Source of the DNA: Psychrobacillus mangrovi | Lineage (GTDB): Bacteria > Bacillota > Bacilli > Bacillales_A > Planococcaceae | NCBI RefSeq assembly: GCF_037104765.1 | Contig: NZ_JBAWSY010000004.1 | Span: 1 to 64,000, forward strand | Direction: 5' to 3' | DNA length: 64,000 bases | In this document: piece after piece, positions 31,869 through 41,579 of the stretch | Position numbering within the stretch: position 1 is the stretch's first letter | How the letters are laid out: every line of letters starts with the position of its first letter | Notes under the pieces: generated by a model | The model's input: only the letters and a program-made list of their open reading frames with translations | Database searches by the model: none | Told to the model about the DNA's origin: nothing | Position numbers and translations under genes: made by a program

Positions 31869-32777
31869 TTATTCCATCTCTAAGTGCTCCCTCAACTGGT
31901 GAGAAACATTAGTCAGTTCCTGATCATCCATCAAATAATACCAAATGCCATCTATTCGAGTGCCTTCACCTTTTTCAAAAGATAAAGTTTCGATTTTATC
32001 CAGTGCATTTTTATATCCTTTTTGTATATCAATCATTTGTTCAAAGGTTATATTAGTCCGGATATTTTCCTGAATAGATGCTAAAAACTCTTTATATTTC
32101 CATAGATTATTGATGGTCGCTCCTTCTTTTATAATTGCTTGAAGTACTTGTTTTTGTCTAGATTGTCTTCCAAAATCTCCTTGAGGATCTTCCTTTCGCA
32201 TGCGTACGTAGCTAAGTGCTTGCTCTCCGTCTAAATGAATGACTCCTTCTTTGAACGTATATCCTCCTTCTTGAAAAGAGCTTGGATTATCTACATTAAC
32301 TCCCCCAATGATATCAACAATTTCTAAAAAACTCTCCATGTTTACTTGTAGTATATAATCAACTGGGATATTTAGAAGGTTTTCAATAGAATCCAAGGAC
32401 ATTTCAATTCCACCGAATGCATAGGCGTGGTTAATTTTATCAAGTTTATCTTTTCCAATAATTTCGGTGTATGTATCTCGAGGAATGCTCACCATTTTCG
32501 TTGAATTTGTCGTTGGGTTTACAGTTAAAACAATCATAGTATCCGAACGTCCCTTATCTCCTTCTCTTTCATCGACCCCAAGAAGTAGTAATGAGAAGGG
32601 TTCTTTTTTTACAAGTTCAACTTCGGTCGTTCTTAATTCGGAAACCTTTCGTATTTCTGGTTCATGTATTGTTTCAATGGTAGTTGTAACATCATTATAA
32701 ATACTTGCTGCATAGACAATTCCACCTATTAAAATGCAGGAAATAATCGTGATCCAGATAATTTTCTTTTTGGCCAT
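31869..32777 (-). CDS. LytR-CpsA-Psr (LCP) family wall glycopolymer ligase
   Basis: A 302-residue membrane-anchored enzyme that transfers undecaprenyl-linked glycopolymers to peptidoglycan. One N-terminal membrane segment (about 5-24) precedes the LCP domain (about 60-215). Conserved runs are LLLGVDEREGDKGRSDTMIV, SIPRDTYTEI, INHAYAFGG and ALSYVRMRKEDPQGDFGRQSRQKQVL, which contain the Arg and Asp residues that grip the pyrophosphate and magnesium. The ATG follows GAGGA by 5-6 nt. A second LCP gene closes the polysaccharide cluster at 58383. Confidence 0.93.
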   Translation of the reverse strand: MAKKKIIWITIISCILIGGIVYAASIYNDVTTTIETIHEPEIRKVSELRTTEVELVKKEPFSLLLLGVDEREGDKGRSDTMIVLTVNPTTNSTKMVSIPRDTYTEIIGKDKLDKINHAYAFGGIEMSLDSIENLLNIPVDYILQVNMESFLEIVDIIGGVNVDNPSSFQEGGYTFKEGVIHLDGEQALSYVRMRKEDPQGDFGRQSRQKQVLQAIIKEGATINNLWKYKEFLASIQENIRTNITFEQMIDIQKGYKNALDKIETLSFEKGEGTRIDGIWYYLMDDQELTNVSHQLREHLEME

Positions 32778-33243
32778 AGAATCCTCGTTTCTTTTATGCG
32801 TAAATGTATTGTTATTAGTATGTAATAAACAATTAAATTATTATTAAGTAGTACTTTCAGTATGGATAATCACTAAAATTGTTAAACGTAATGCAAAATT
32901 ATTCCAACTAGCTCTTTCACTCAATGATTTGAAGGTGGGTATATATAGTGATAACGGGAGAAATAATGAAGACCAGCTTATATCGATTAAACAAAATGAT
33001 ACGGAGGATTTGAAATTTAACTTAACTGGGGCTGAAGAATGATGGGTTCATCTATGGATATGGAGAAAAAACTGTATAACAAAATAAATAAATGCTGGTA
33101 GGTGCTTTCCATGATTTCAACCCAAGAACCCCTCATAAATGGCAATCTAGAAGTAGACAAAGAAATAAGGCACTTTCTGCTCATTTTTGAACAGAAAGTG
33201 CCTTATTTTTATTCAATAAACAATTACGTTACTTAAAACATAG
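32778..33243 (+). other. Gene-poor stretch with decayed coding remnants
   Basis: A frame open from about 32855 to a TGA at 33042 (ending DTEDLKFNLTGAEE) has no good start. A one-base shift at that stop allows DGFIYGYGEKTV (to about 33075), which resembles DGYIYGSVEGRL of the propeller protein at 35943. A bidirectional terminator follows at 33164-33212. It is best read as debris of a second propeller gene. Confidence 0.4.
33164..33212. terminator. Symmetrical terminator hairpin
   Basis: Perfect 16 bp stem AATAAGGCACTTTCTG / CAGAAAGTGCCTTATT with T on one side and A on the other, so it can work in both directions. No intact gene ends at it. Confidence 0.85.
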
Positions 33244-33364
33244 GTTTTTCAGTTCTCTCAGTTGGAACTGCTAGGGACTCAACAAGCTAATGGAATCGCA
33301 CTTGGGACTGATGGGTAACATCTATTTTACAACTGCAGGAGATATTTGGAGATATAACAAATAA
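33244..33364 (+). pseudogene. Frameshifted C-terminal remnant of a propeller gene
   Basis: Plus-strand reading gives FSQLELLGTQQANGIALGTD then G; after dropping one base it continues NIYFTTAGDIWRYNK and stops. This matches the C-terminus of the secreted propeller protein encoded at 35943-38270 (MNGNLYYYDGSNLWKYTIEK). It is a broken relative of that gene, left on the other side of secA2. Confidence 0.6.
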
Positions 33365-33401
33365 AAAAGTCAGTACCCTAAAAAATCTTCTAGGTACTGA
33401 C
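33363..33401 (-). terminator. Terminator of secA2
   Basis: Stem GTCAGTACC (33369-33377) / GGTACTGAC (33393-33401), followed on the minus strand by TTTTTTATTT. Confidence 0.82.
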
Positions 33402-33408
33402 CTTTACT

Positions 33409-35778
33409 TTATTCTTCTATTTTCGTAGCATTCAGTTGTAAATAATATCGAATGACATCACGGAAGAACGAGTGAAGCATTTCATTGAATAAATGAAGTG
33501 CATCGAATGAATATAGTCGATATGGATCTTCTTGCGAATAGCCTCTAATACTAATACCTTCTCTTAAATGATAAAGATTATCTAGGTGAGTAATCCAATA
33601 CCTATCTAATGTTTCTAAATAGATAGGTTTAATATCGCTCCATATTCCATCATCTTTTCCTGTATTGTTTAATATGTCTAGAGCTATATTGTAAACGTCT
33701 TCTAGAGTTTTCGTAAGTTGTTCTTTATTATCAGTTTTTGAAGCTTCGAGTATTCTTTCGTCATTAGAAGTCAACATATTGATAATTTGTATCTCATCAA
33801 TAATCTCTTTAAAAGAAGACGAATCAGTAGTTTCATCTAAGTTTAACTCGGGAATTTCTTCTACTAATCCGTAAAATCTTTCTTGTAAAGCATTTTCAAT
33901 AAGCGACTGCATATTTTCTGCTTTTAATGCTTTTTCGCGATAGTTATACATAACCTTTTGTTGGTCGTTGTTGATGTCATCCAATTTTAATAGATGCGAG
34001 CGACTAGAGAAATGCATGCCTTCAATAACATTTTGTACATTATATACAAACTTTGTAGGATTAGGTGAAAGAATTAAGCCTGTGTTATCTGTTTTCACTT
34101 TACCTTTATACTTATCAAATTCTTCTTCATCGTAGTAATGGAAAAGCTCATCTTCAAGTGAAACGATAAACTGGGTGCTACCTGGATCACCTTGACGTCC
34201 GCCACGGCCACGAAGCTGCATGTCAATTCGGGCACTACTGTGAAGCTCCGTACCGATAATATGTAAACCACCTAACTCAGTTACACCTTCACCTAAAATA
34301 ATATCTGTTCCTCGTCCGGCCATATTCGTTGCTAACATAATTTTATTCATTTGCCCCGCACTTGCAATTAGTTCCGCTTCATCTTCTACGGTTTTTGCAT
34401 TTAAAATAGAATGTTCAATTCCTAATTCATATAAGTGAGTAGAATATTTTTCAGACTGCTCGATAGAAGTGGTTCCTATTAATACTGGGCGTCCAATCTT
34501 ATGAAATTTTTGCGTTTCTTCTACAATTTTTTTCATTTTATCTTGAGCCGTTAAGTAAACTAGTGTGTCCATATCTATACGTTTGTTTGGTTTATTCGTT
34601 GGAATTTCAGTAACTCTCAAATTATACGTTTCCCAAAATTCATCACGAGAAGGTACGGCACTTCCTGTCATACCTGATACATGTTTATATAGTCTAAAGT
34701 AATGCTGAATCATCACAGAAGCTTGCGTATTATTTTCTTCTTTAACTGTAACCTTTTCTTTAGCTTCGATTGCCTGGTGGAGTCCATCACTAAATGTACG
34801 GCCTTCCATAATACGGCCTGTATAAGGGTCGACAATCATAATCTTATCGTCTTTCACGATATAATCTACATCTTTGCGCATGACAACTTTAGCTCGAAGG
34901 GTTTGCATGGCAATATGCATAAATTCACGGTGCTCGCTATCGTATACATTATCGATGCCAAAAGCTGCTTCTAAACGGTCTGCACCATTATCGAGCAAAA
35001 CGATTTGTTTCGTTTCAGGATAATACTTATAGTCTTCATCGTCTTGGAAGGAGTCGATTACAAGATGCATAATTGGGAATAAATTTAAACTTGCATTAGA
35101 CTTTCCTGCAATAATTAAAGGCGTTCTCGCTTCATCTATTAATATACTATCTACTTCATCAATTAAAGCATAAAATAATGGTCTCTGTACAAGCTGGTCT
35201 TCGCTTTGAACCATATGGTCTCTTAAATAATCAAAGCCAAATTCGGTCCCTGTCCCATAAGTAATATCACAATTGTAAGCAGCCTGCTTTTCTTCTGATT
35301 CCATACCTGAAGCATTTAGTCCAACTGTTAAACCTAAAAATTCAAACAAAGGCTTCATTTGTTCGTAATCACGACTTGCCAAATATTCGTTTGCTGTAAT
35401 AATGTGAGTCCCTTTTCCAAATAGAGCCATAACATATGCAGGGAGAGTAGCAACTAATGTTTTTCCTTCTCCTGTTTGCATTTGCGCTATTTGAGACTGT
35501 GTTAAAACTGCACCACCCATTAATTGAGAGTCATAATGGCGCTTATCTAATACACGTTTGGAGGACTCTCGAACAACCGCAAATGCCTCAACTATTAATT
35601 CTTCTGGTGAAACCCCACTGTTTAATTGTTCACGAAACAGATCTGAATAATCTTTAAGTTCAGCGTCTGTTTTATTTGTAAATGAATCCTCTAAAGCATT
35701 TATTTTAGAAACTATTTTTTTGAGCTGTTTTAGTTCAATGACTTCGCCTGAAATCATTTTTTTTATAGAATGTAACAT
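33409..35778 (-). CDS. secA2: Accessory Sec translocase ATPase SecA2
   Basis: A 789-residue SecA paralog that drives export of a subset of proteins through SecYEG. Walker A is MQTGEGKT (GEGKT at 103-107) and the DEAD-like motif is ALIDEVDSILIDEARTPLI. The preprotein cross-linking and helicase regions are present (TNMAGRGTDIILGEGV, LRGRGGRQGDPGSTQF). It ends QLNATKIEE without the C-terminal zinc-binding tail (CxCx8CH) of housekeeping SecA1, and at 789 residues is shorter than SecA1 (about 840). The second ATG (35778), 7 nt after GGGAG, is preferred to the first (35784), which almost touches it. In Bacillus anthracis SecA2 serves S-layer proteins; here it is divergent from two secreted surface proteins, which are candidate cargo. 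Confidence 0.92.
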   Translation of the reverse strand: MLHSIKKMISGEVIELKQLKKIVSKINALEDSFTNKTDAELKDYSDLFREQLNSGVSPEELIVEAFAVVRESSKRVLDKRHYDSQLMGGAVLTQSQIAQMQTGEGKTLVATLPAYVMALFGKGTHIITANEYLASRDYEQMKPLFEFLGLTVGLNASGMESEEKQAAYNCDITYGTGTEFGFDYLRDHMVQSEDQLVQRPLFYALIDEVDSILIDEARTPLIIAGKSNASLNLFPIMHLVIDSFQDDEDYKYYPETKQIVLLDNGADRLEAAFGIDNVYDSEHREFMHIAMQTLRAKVVMRKDVDYIVKDDKIMIVDPYTGRIMEGRTFSDGLHQAIEAKEKVTVKEENNTQASVMIQHYFRLYKHVSGMTGSAVPSRDEFWETYNLRVTEIPTNKPNKRIDMDTLVYLTAQDKMKKIVEETQKFHKIGRPVLIGTTSIEQSEKYSTHLYELGIEHSILNAKTVEDEAELIASAGQMNKIMLATNMAGRGTDIILGEGVTELGGLHIIGTELHSSARIDMQLRGRGGRQGDPGSTQFIVSLEDELFHYYDEEEFDKYKGKVKTDNTGLILSPNPTKFVYNVQNVIEGMHFSSRSHLLKLDDINNDQQKVMYNYREKALKAENMQSLIENALQERFYGLVEEIPELNLDETTDSSSFKEIIDEIQIINMLTSNDERILEASKTDNKEQLTKTLEDVYNIALDILNNTGKDDGIWSDIKPIYLETLDRYWITHLDNLYHLREGISIRGYSQEDPYRLYSFDALHLFNEMLHSFFRDVIRYYLQLNATKIEE

Positions 35779-35942
35779 TTTCATTCTCCCTACTTTTAAA
35801 TTCCAAGTCTATTATATCATGAAAAAATCATGCTAGCATTTTCTAGTTAAATTGCTAATATTTCAATTATATTACAAGAATAAGTTTTAAATGTTACCAA
35901 ATGATGTTAATGTTATTATATAAAATAAGGGGGAAGAGTATT

Positions 35943-38270
35943 TTGAAGAAAGTTTATTTACCAATTATTGCCGCAATTATTGCAACGCCAATAGGAAATA
36001 TTGCAAGTGCTGAAGCGCTTACAAACTCAAAAGAGCTAATTAAGACAGAAGAAGGAGTGGAATATACAGAAGAAATATTAGAAGTAGATAATTCAGAAGA
36101 ATGGTTAGAGGATGTTATAGAGATAGAGCCAGTGGAAGAAGTAGTTGTCGAGGAAGGGTACGAAAACCTAGGTCCCTTAATTTATAAATCTTCCGCAATT
36201 TCATCAAAAATTGCAGCAAATAATGAGGGAGACTACTTTATTTATTACATCATGCACGGATCTCCAGCAGCGTTAGTAGTTGTAGACTATGAAACGAAAG
36301 AAATAGTACATACATTTACATTAGAAGATTCAAAAAGCGCCTGGGGATTAGACGTTGATGAGAATGGAAAGCTTTGGATTGGTGGATCAGTAGCGAGTGT
36401 TCTTTATAGTTATGATCCAAACACAGAAGAATTTGAAAAGCATGGTAGTATTTTTTCAAATAAAAGTGATACGTCAATTCAAGATTTAATCGTTTCTGGA
36501 AACAAGGTTTATGCTGGATCTGCTTACGGTGGGTCACTCGTTGCTTATGACACGGAGACAAAGGAGATAGAAGAGTTCGGGCAAATTCGTAAAAGAAAAG
36601 AATTTGTAAAAGCAATTGAAGCAGATGAAAAAACAAATGAAATATTTGTTTCAATCGGTTCGCCAATGGATTTATTAGTGAAAAAGCCTAAAGCAAAGAA
36701 TTTCACTTCATTTTTACCAGCAAAATATATGTCTGAAAAATATGCACAAGATTTAATCTTAACAGATGATTATTTAGTTGCAAGATTATATCCAACTAAT
36801 GTTGCAGTTGTATTTGATAGAAAAACTCTAAAGATAGTAGATGAGTTTGAATTAAAATCAAAAACAGTTTCAACATTGTCTCCAGATGGAAAATCACTAT
36901 ATTATACAAAAGCTGAGCAATTAATAAAATATGATTTTGAAACAAAAGAACATACAGAACTTGGTTTATATTTACCAAAAGGAACAGAAGCAATCAACTT
37001 GGATTTCATCTTAAAAGAATCGGAAAAGGTAATAGAAGATGAGACTAAAGAAAAAGATAAATCTCAAAAAGAAGTTATAGATGAAAAAGATTCTAATGTT
37101 CTTCCTATTAACCCATTACTGAAAAGCACTCCCACAGTAATCGATCCTACTTTAAAGCAACCTGTCATTGAAGTACCAATAACTGAAGAGCCTATCATTG
37201 AAGAACCTATCGTAGAAGAACCAGTGGAAGAAGAACCTAAGGAATGGATTTTATCTGGAATGGTTGATAATCTAGGTCAACTATTTGAATATAATCCACA
37301 GACATCTGAAATGACACATCTTCAATTTGAATTACCTGAGCAACCAGTAGAATTATATACACTAGCATCAAGCTCAGATGGGACAAAAATATTTGCCAAT
37401 GGGTATATGTCAGGTGGACTTGGTGTATATGACGTAGCAACAGGCAACAAAGAATTGTACCGAAATATTAGTCAGATTGAATCAATGTTTGATATTAATA
37501 ATAAGCTATATATTGGTGCATATCCACTTGCTAGATTGCTAGTTTATGATCGTTCAAAGCCTTGGGATACAGCAAATCCAAAAGAAGTTATTCGTATGAA
37601 TCAATATGGACAAGAAAGAACAACTGCTGTAGCTCCTTATAAAGATGGAAAAGAAATTATATTTGGGACATTGCCAGATGCAAGTGTTGGCGGTGGGGCT
37701 TTAGCATTTTACGATACAGCTACAGAAAAAATGGAAATATATGAAAACTATATATATAACCAGAGCATTGTTTCTCTAGTAAGTAGAGGAACAGAAGTAT
37801 TCGGGGGTACATCTATCCATGCAAATCAACAAGTAAATCCAAGGGGAGCAAGATTATTTTACTTTAATAGAAGTAATCCTGAAGACAAAAAGTATATTCA
37901 TTTACCATTCGATTCTAGTATGATTACAAGTCTATTCGTAGATAAAGAGAATAAAGTATGGGGAATGGCAGACGGAAAACTTTTCATTTATACGGATGAA
38001 TGGACAGATATAAAATACATTGAATTATTACCTTTAATCTCTGGACGGTTCCGTAATGCGCAAATCGTTGAGGGTGACGATGGCTATATTTACGGAAGTG
38101 TAGAAGGAAGACTCTTTAGAGTTACAAAAGATTTACAAGTAGAATGGTTGAAGGACAAAGGGGTCTATGGCCTTGAGAAGGACATGAATGGAAACCTATA
38201 TTATTACGATGGAAGTAATCTATGGAAATACACAATTGAAAAAAATCGCGAAAAAAAACAACAAGAGTAA
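35943..38270 (+). CDS. Secreted protein with two beta-propeller-like domains
   Basis: A 775-residue exported protein: signal peptide 1-23 (cleavage near ASA-EA), an acidic region about 30-70 (rich in Glu, EEVVVEEGYENLG), a first propeller-like domain about 75-355 with blades such as GLDVDENGKLWIGGSVASVL and LVAYDTETKEIEEFG, a Glu/Pro linker about 400-435 (EEPIIEEPIVEEPVEEEPKE), and a second propeller-like domain about 436-770 ending NLYYYDGSNLWKY. There is no cell-wall sorting signal or SLH repeat. The TTG at 35943 follows AAGGGGGAAG by about 5 nt and puts KK directly before the signal core. It is divergent from secA2 and 16 nt from the next secreted gene. Function unknown; wall glycan binding or hydrolysis is possible. 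Confidence 0.82.
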   Translation: MKKVYLPIIAAIIATPIGNIASAEALTNSKELIKTEEGVEYTEEILEVDNSEEWLEDVIEIEPVEEVVVEEGYENLGPLIYKSSAISSKIAANNEGDYFIYYIMHGSPAALVVVDYETKEIVHTFTLEDSKSAWGLDVDENGKLWIGGSVASVLYSYDPNTEEFEKHGSIFSNKSDTSIQDLIVSGNKVYAGSAYGGSLVAYDTETKEIEEFGQIRKRKEFVKAIEADEKTNEIFVSIGSPMDLLVKKPKAKNFTSFLPAKYMSEKYAQDLILTDDYLVARLYPTNVAVVFDRKTLKIVDEFELKSKTVSTLSPDGKSLYYTKAEQLIKYDFETKEHTELGLYLPKGTEAINLDFILKESEKVIEDETKEKDKSQKEVIDEKDSNVLPINPLLKSTPTVIDPTLKQPVIEVPITEEPIIEEPIVEEPVEEEPKEWILSGMVDNLGQLFEYNPQTSEMTHLQFELPEQPVELYTLASSSDGTKIFANGYMSGGLGVYDVATGNKELYRNISQIESMFDINNKLYIGAYPLARLLVYDRSKPWDTANPKEVIRMNQYGQERTTAVAPYKDGKEIIFGTLPDASVGGGALAFYDTATEKMEIYENYIYNQSIVSLVSRGTEVFGGTSIHANQQVNPRGARLFYFNRSNPEDKKYIHLPFDSSMITSLFVDKENKVWGMADGKLFIYTDEWTDIKYIELLPLISGRFRNAQIVEGDDGYIYGSVEGRLFRVTKDLQVEWLKDKGVYGLEKDMNGNLYYYDGSNLWKYTIEKNREKKQQE

Positions 38271-38286
38271 GGAGCATTCCAATTAA

Positions 38287-40788
38287 ATGAAACAAAAAAT
38301 GCTATACTTTTTTATTATTTTTGCTATCGTCACGGGTGCAATTTTTCAACCAAACCATGCAGAAGCACAAACTACCAAAGTCTATTGGGACGGTATTTTA
38401 ATGGTTCCTGGTCAAGTAGGGAAAATTAAAGTAGTAAAACCGATCAACCTTTGGAAACGTACTTCAAATGGTTTAGAGTTTGAAAGAGTTTTAAAAGTAG
38501 GCGAACAGTATCGAGTTTACCGCTATGATAATTTATATGGCGGTCAATACGGACTTGGCGGCGGTATGTACATTACGAAAATGGCAGGCTATGTCGAGTA
38601 TAAAACGCCTTCAAAAGCGAAATTAAAAGAGTTGGCAAATGCACAAGGAAATACAGTGCCAGGTTCAAATGATTCATCTCATTTATTTCCAACAGAAGCA
38701 ACACCTACCCTTACAGGTGGTAAGGTTTTGAGTCAGTCTGTTACCCAACTAGCACCAGGAATTCGGAAAAAGTACTTTGATATTGATGGTGAAATTGGTG
38801 CTCAAAATGTATTTATGATTGAATATGATGGAAAAACATCTAATATCGCATTTAAAACAGAGCTTGCTAAAGATCAATTAATAGGTCTTGAAACAACTTC
38901 ATCCCAAGCAAATAGTGTGGAACAAAATGATTCTTATCATGTAGTTGCGGGAGTAAACGCCGATTATTTTGATAAGCAAGGTCAACCGATAGATCTTATG
39001 ATGATGGATGGTTCCATTGTTTCCACTCCACAAACAAATATAAATGAACTAGCCGTTTTAGGTATTAAAGCAGACAATAAAGCAATTATCGGTGCTCCTC
39101 AAATATCTATGAATGTTACTGTGAACGGACAATCATATGCTATTAACTCAGTTAATAGAAAGAGATTGGCAAATCATTTAGTAGTTTACACGAGAGACTT
39201 TGCAGCAACGACTAATACGAATGAGCTTGGCACAGAAGTTAGAGTGAAAGTAGAGTCAGGTAAATTAAATGGACAAGAAGTTTTAACAGGAACGGTAACT
39301 GAAAATGTTACAGGTGTAGGTAATGCTCCATTAAATAGTGGAGAAATCATTTTCTCTGGACATAACTTTGCAAGTCAGTTTTTACAAAACCTACAAGTTG
39401 GAGACAAAATTGAAATTCATACAACATTTGCTCCAACTGAATGGAATGATGTAAAAGAAGCTGTTAGTGGACGCTATCACTTAGTGAAAAACGGTACAAT
39501 TCAAACGATTAATGTTGCTGGAGCTGCTCCGCGTACAGCTGTTGGTGTTAGAAAAGACGGAAGTATTTTCACAGCTGTAATTGATGGACGATCAACAGAA
39601 AGTAAAGGATTAACTTTACAAAACACTGCTAAGCTAATCAAAGATTTAGGGGCGAATTATGCAATGACCTTTGATGGTGGAGGTTCTTCAACACAAGTTA
39701 CTAGAAATCTTGGAGATAGTAAAGTAACGGTAGACAACAAACCATCAGATGGTAATGAGCGAGCAGTTTCAAATTCTTTACTATTTATTAGTAACTATAA
39801 AACGAGTTCTTTATATACAATTACACCTTCATCAAATGTAGTAGAAGTATTCCAAGGTGCAGCATACACAGAATTGTCTGTTCCAGTTAAAGGAATCGAT
39901 CAATACATGAACCCGGTAGCTGTAGCTGGTAACGGAAAAGTTACATCTTCCATATTGAAAACAAGTGGCGGGAAACAAGTAGTATCAGCTGCTCCAGGAA
40001 CTTATTCAGGAGTAGTAACATATGACGGAAAAACAACTGACATCAAAATAAAAGTAACAAATACTTTAGATAGTATAGTTCCTTCTGTTAGTTTCTTAGA
40101 AGTTCCAAAAGGACAAACAGTTCAACTTTCTGTAAAAGGAATGAAAAATGGACAAGCAGTCTTAACAGAAGCATCAGTCTTTAACTGGACTTCAAATGTA
40201 GGAACAGTACAAGCTAATGGTAAATTTGCAGCTCAGAATAAAGATGGTGTCGGTACTATTACAGTGAAATATGGGACAAAATCTATTACTATTCCTGTAA
40301 TAGTGGGAGAAGTTGCTCCAACTATATTAGAATCCTTTAATAAAGGTATTTTTAATTATGAAGCTACAGGAGACCGTGTGAAATCTGTTTCTGTTCAAGA
40401 AGCAAAGAATGATAGAGACGGTACGAAAGCTATCAAACTAGTTTATGATTTTACGAATACTTCAGGTACTTCCGGTGCATACATTAATGCAAAAACTAGA
40501 TTGACTATCAGCACTCCTGCCAAAAAAATTGGTATGTGGGTTAAAGGTGATGGAAAAGGTAACTGGTTAAGAGCGCAACTAGAAGATGCTACTGGAAAAG
40601 TAATACATCTTGACTTTGATAAGAATGTAAATTGGACAGAATGGAGATTTGTAGAGGCGGTTGTTCCGACTGGCTTAACTTATCCACTAAAAATGGACCT
40701 TCCGGTTCGATACATGCAAACAGAAAATGCCAATAAATCAAATGGTGAAATAATTATTGATGATATCCAATCCATTTATAAAGACTAA
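38287..40788 (+). CDS. Secreted phosphodiester glycosidase (NAGPA domain) with Ig-like and carbohydrate-binding-like C-terminus
   Basis: An 833-residue exported enzyme. Signal peptide 1-27 (HAEAQ). The NAGPA-type catalytic domain spans about 155-500. Diagnostic runs are VVAGVNADYF near 217-226, APRTAVGVRKDGSIFTAVID near 414-433 and YAMTFDGGGSSTQV near 458-471. The family removes GlcNAc or related sugars from phosphodiester links; bacterial members act on wall polymers. Residues about 520-680 look like bacterial Ig-like repeats (VEVPKGQTVQLSVKG type), and about 685-833 like a jelly-roll sugar-binding domain. It is in an operon with the propeller protein. The ATG follows AAGGAGCATTCC. A natural substrate would be a phosphodiester-linked cell wall glycopolymer; that is inferred. 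Confidence 0.88.
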   Translation: MKQKMLYFFIIFAIVTGAIFQPNHAEAQTTKVYWDGILMVPGQVGKIKVVKPINLWKRTSNGLEFERVLKVGEQYRVYRYDNLYGGQYGLGGGMYITKMAGYVEYKTPSKAKLKELANAQGNTVPGSNDSSHLFPTEATPTLTGGKVLSQSVTQLAPGIRKKYFDIDGEIGAQNVFMIEYDGKTSNIAFKTELAKDQLIGLETTSSQANSVEQNDSYHVVAGVNADYFDKQGQPIDLMMMDGSIVSTPQTNINELAVLGIKADNKAIIGAPQISMNVTVNGQSYAINSVNRKRLANHLVVYTRDFAATTNTNELGTEVRVKVESGKLNGQEVLTGTVTENVTGVGNAPLNSGEIIFSGHNFASQFLQNLQVGDKIEIHTTFAPTEWNDVKEAVSGRYHLVKNGTIQTINVAGAAPRTAVGVRKDGSIFTAVIDGRSTESKGLTLQNTAKLIKDLGANYAMTFDGGGSSTQVTRNLGDSKVTVDNKPSDGNERAVSNSLLFISNYKTSSLYTITPSSNVVEVFQGAAYTELSVPVKGIDQYMNPVAVAGNGKVTSSILKTSGGKQVVSAAPGTYSGVVTYDGKTTDIKIKVTNTLDSIVPSVSFLEVPKGQTVQLSVKGMKNGQAVLTEASVFNWTSNVGTVQANGKFAAQNKDGVGTITVKYGTKSITIPVIVGEVAPTILESFNKGIFNYEATGDRVKSVSVQEAKNDRDGTKAIKLVYDFTNTSGTSGAYINAKTRLTISTPAKKIGMWVKGDGKGNWLRAQLEDATGKVIHLDFDKNVNWTEWRFVEAVVPTGLTYPLKMDLPVRYMQTENANKSNGEIIIDDIQSIYKD

Positions 40789-40904
40789 CTTTATATCCAA
40801 TCTGGCAATCTATGATTCTATGTAAAAAGTAGTATTTATTGCCAACAAATTGGATTTGTGATAACGTAATTAGTATGATTTGTGCTAACTGTGGAGGGAA
40901 ATAA

Positions 40905-41318
40905 ATGGCTTCGGAAGAAAAAAATAAGGTGAGTAAAAATTCGCCTAGTTCATCAGTAGAAGAACAAGTACCAAGAGTAATAGGTTATTACAAACGTCAA
41001 GCATGGGCTCTAAAAGTGCTTGAAAAAATTGATCAAGAAAATGTTATTCAAGATGGTAAAAATATAATTTTAGCTTCTTCTATTATTCAATCCAAAAATG
41101 AATTGTACTTTCCAGCTTTTATTCGAATCAATACGAAAGAAAAAGGAAAAGTTGCAGGTGCTTATTTAATCTTAGAAGATGATGATAGTTTTCAATTATA
41201 CCCACTTGAAAAAGCAATGGAAGAATTGGATATGGGTGAATTACTACCATTTAAGTATCGTACACTTGAGCCTATTGATGGAGATAGCTATCAAGTAAAT
41301 TGGCCGGATTTCTCATAA
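40905..41318 (+). CDS. Hypothetical cytoplasmic protein
   Basis: A 137-residue protein without signal peptide or membrane segment. The N-terminal 25 residues are polar and probably disordered (EEKNKVSKNSPSSSVEEQ); the rest looks like one alpha/beta domain (YYKRQAWALKVLEKI, ELYFPAFIRINTKEKGKVAG, LLPFKYRTLEPIDGD). The ATG follows GGAGGGAA by 6 nt. It sits between the secreted glycosidase and tagO, with its own terminator-like hairpin about 75 nt after the stop. No family recognised. Confidence 0.7.
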   Translation: MASEEKNKVSKNSPSSSVEEQVPRVIGYYKRQAWALKVLEKIDQENVIQDGKNIILASSIIQSKNELYFPAFIRINTKEKGKVAGAYLILEDDDSFQLYPLEKAMEELDMGELLPFKYRTLEPIDGDSYQVNWPDFS

Positions 41319-41391
41319 GTATTGAAACTACGCCTAGGTAAAGAGGCGGAAAATAAGTAATTAAAAAGGTTCAGCTTTAAGTGGAGTGTAT

Positions 41392-41446
41392 AGAAAAGAC
41401 TGATTATCGCTTATAATGAAGCGAAAAGTCAGTCTTTTCTTTATTT
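41392..41446 (+). terminator. Terminator after the hypothetical gene
   Basis: Stem AGAAAAGACTGA / TCAGTCTTTTCT enclosing a small inner stem CGCT / AGCG, followed by TTTATTTAT. Confidence 0.8.
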
Positions 41447-41455
41447 ATATTAAAC

Positions 41456-41485
41456 TTGGTTACAACTCTATTTTTATAGTATAAT
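41456..41485 (+). promoter_or_regulatory. SigA-type promoter of tagO and the polysaccharide cluster
   Basis: -35 TTGGTT (41456-41461) and a perfect -10 TATAAT (41480-41485), spacer 18 bp. Confidence 0.55.
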
Positions 41486-41579
41486 CATTTACTGAGAGAA
41501 ACTTTCATGTTGCTAATTCGTCTATTGGTTGAGTACAAAATAAAAATGAAACTTAAATAAAAAGACAAGGATGATATTT

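Noticed and set aside
33409..35778. Housekeeping SecA (SecA1)
   Set aside because: It is shorter than SecA1, ends without the zinc-binding C-terminal tail, and stands in a surface-protein block rather than near prfB.
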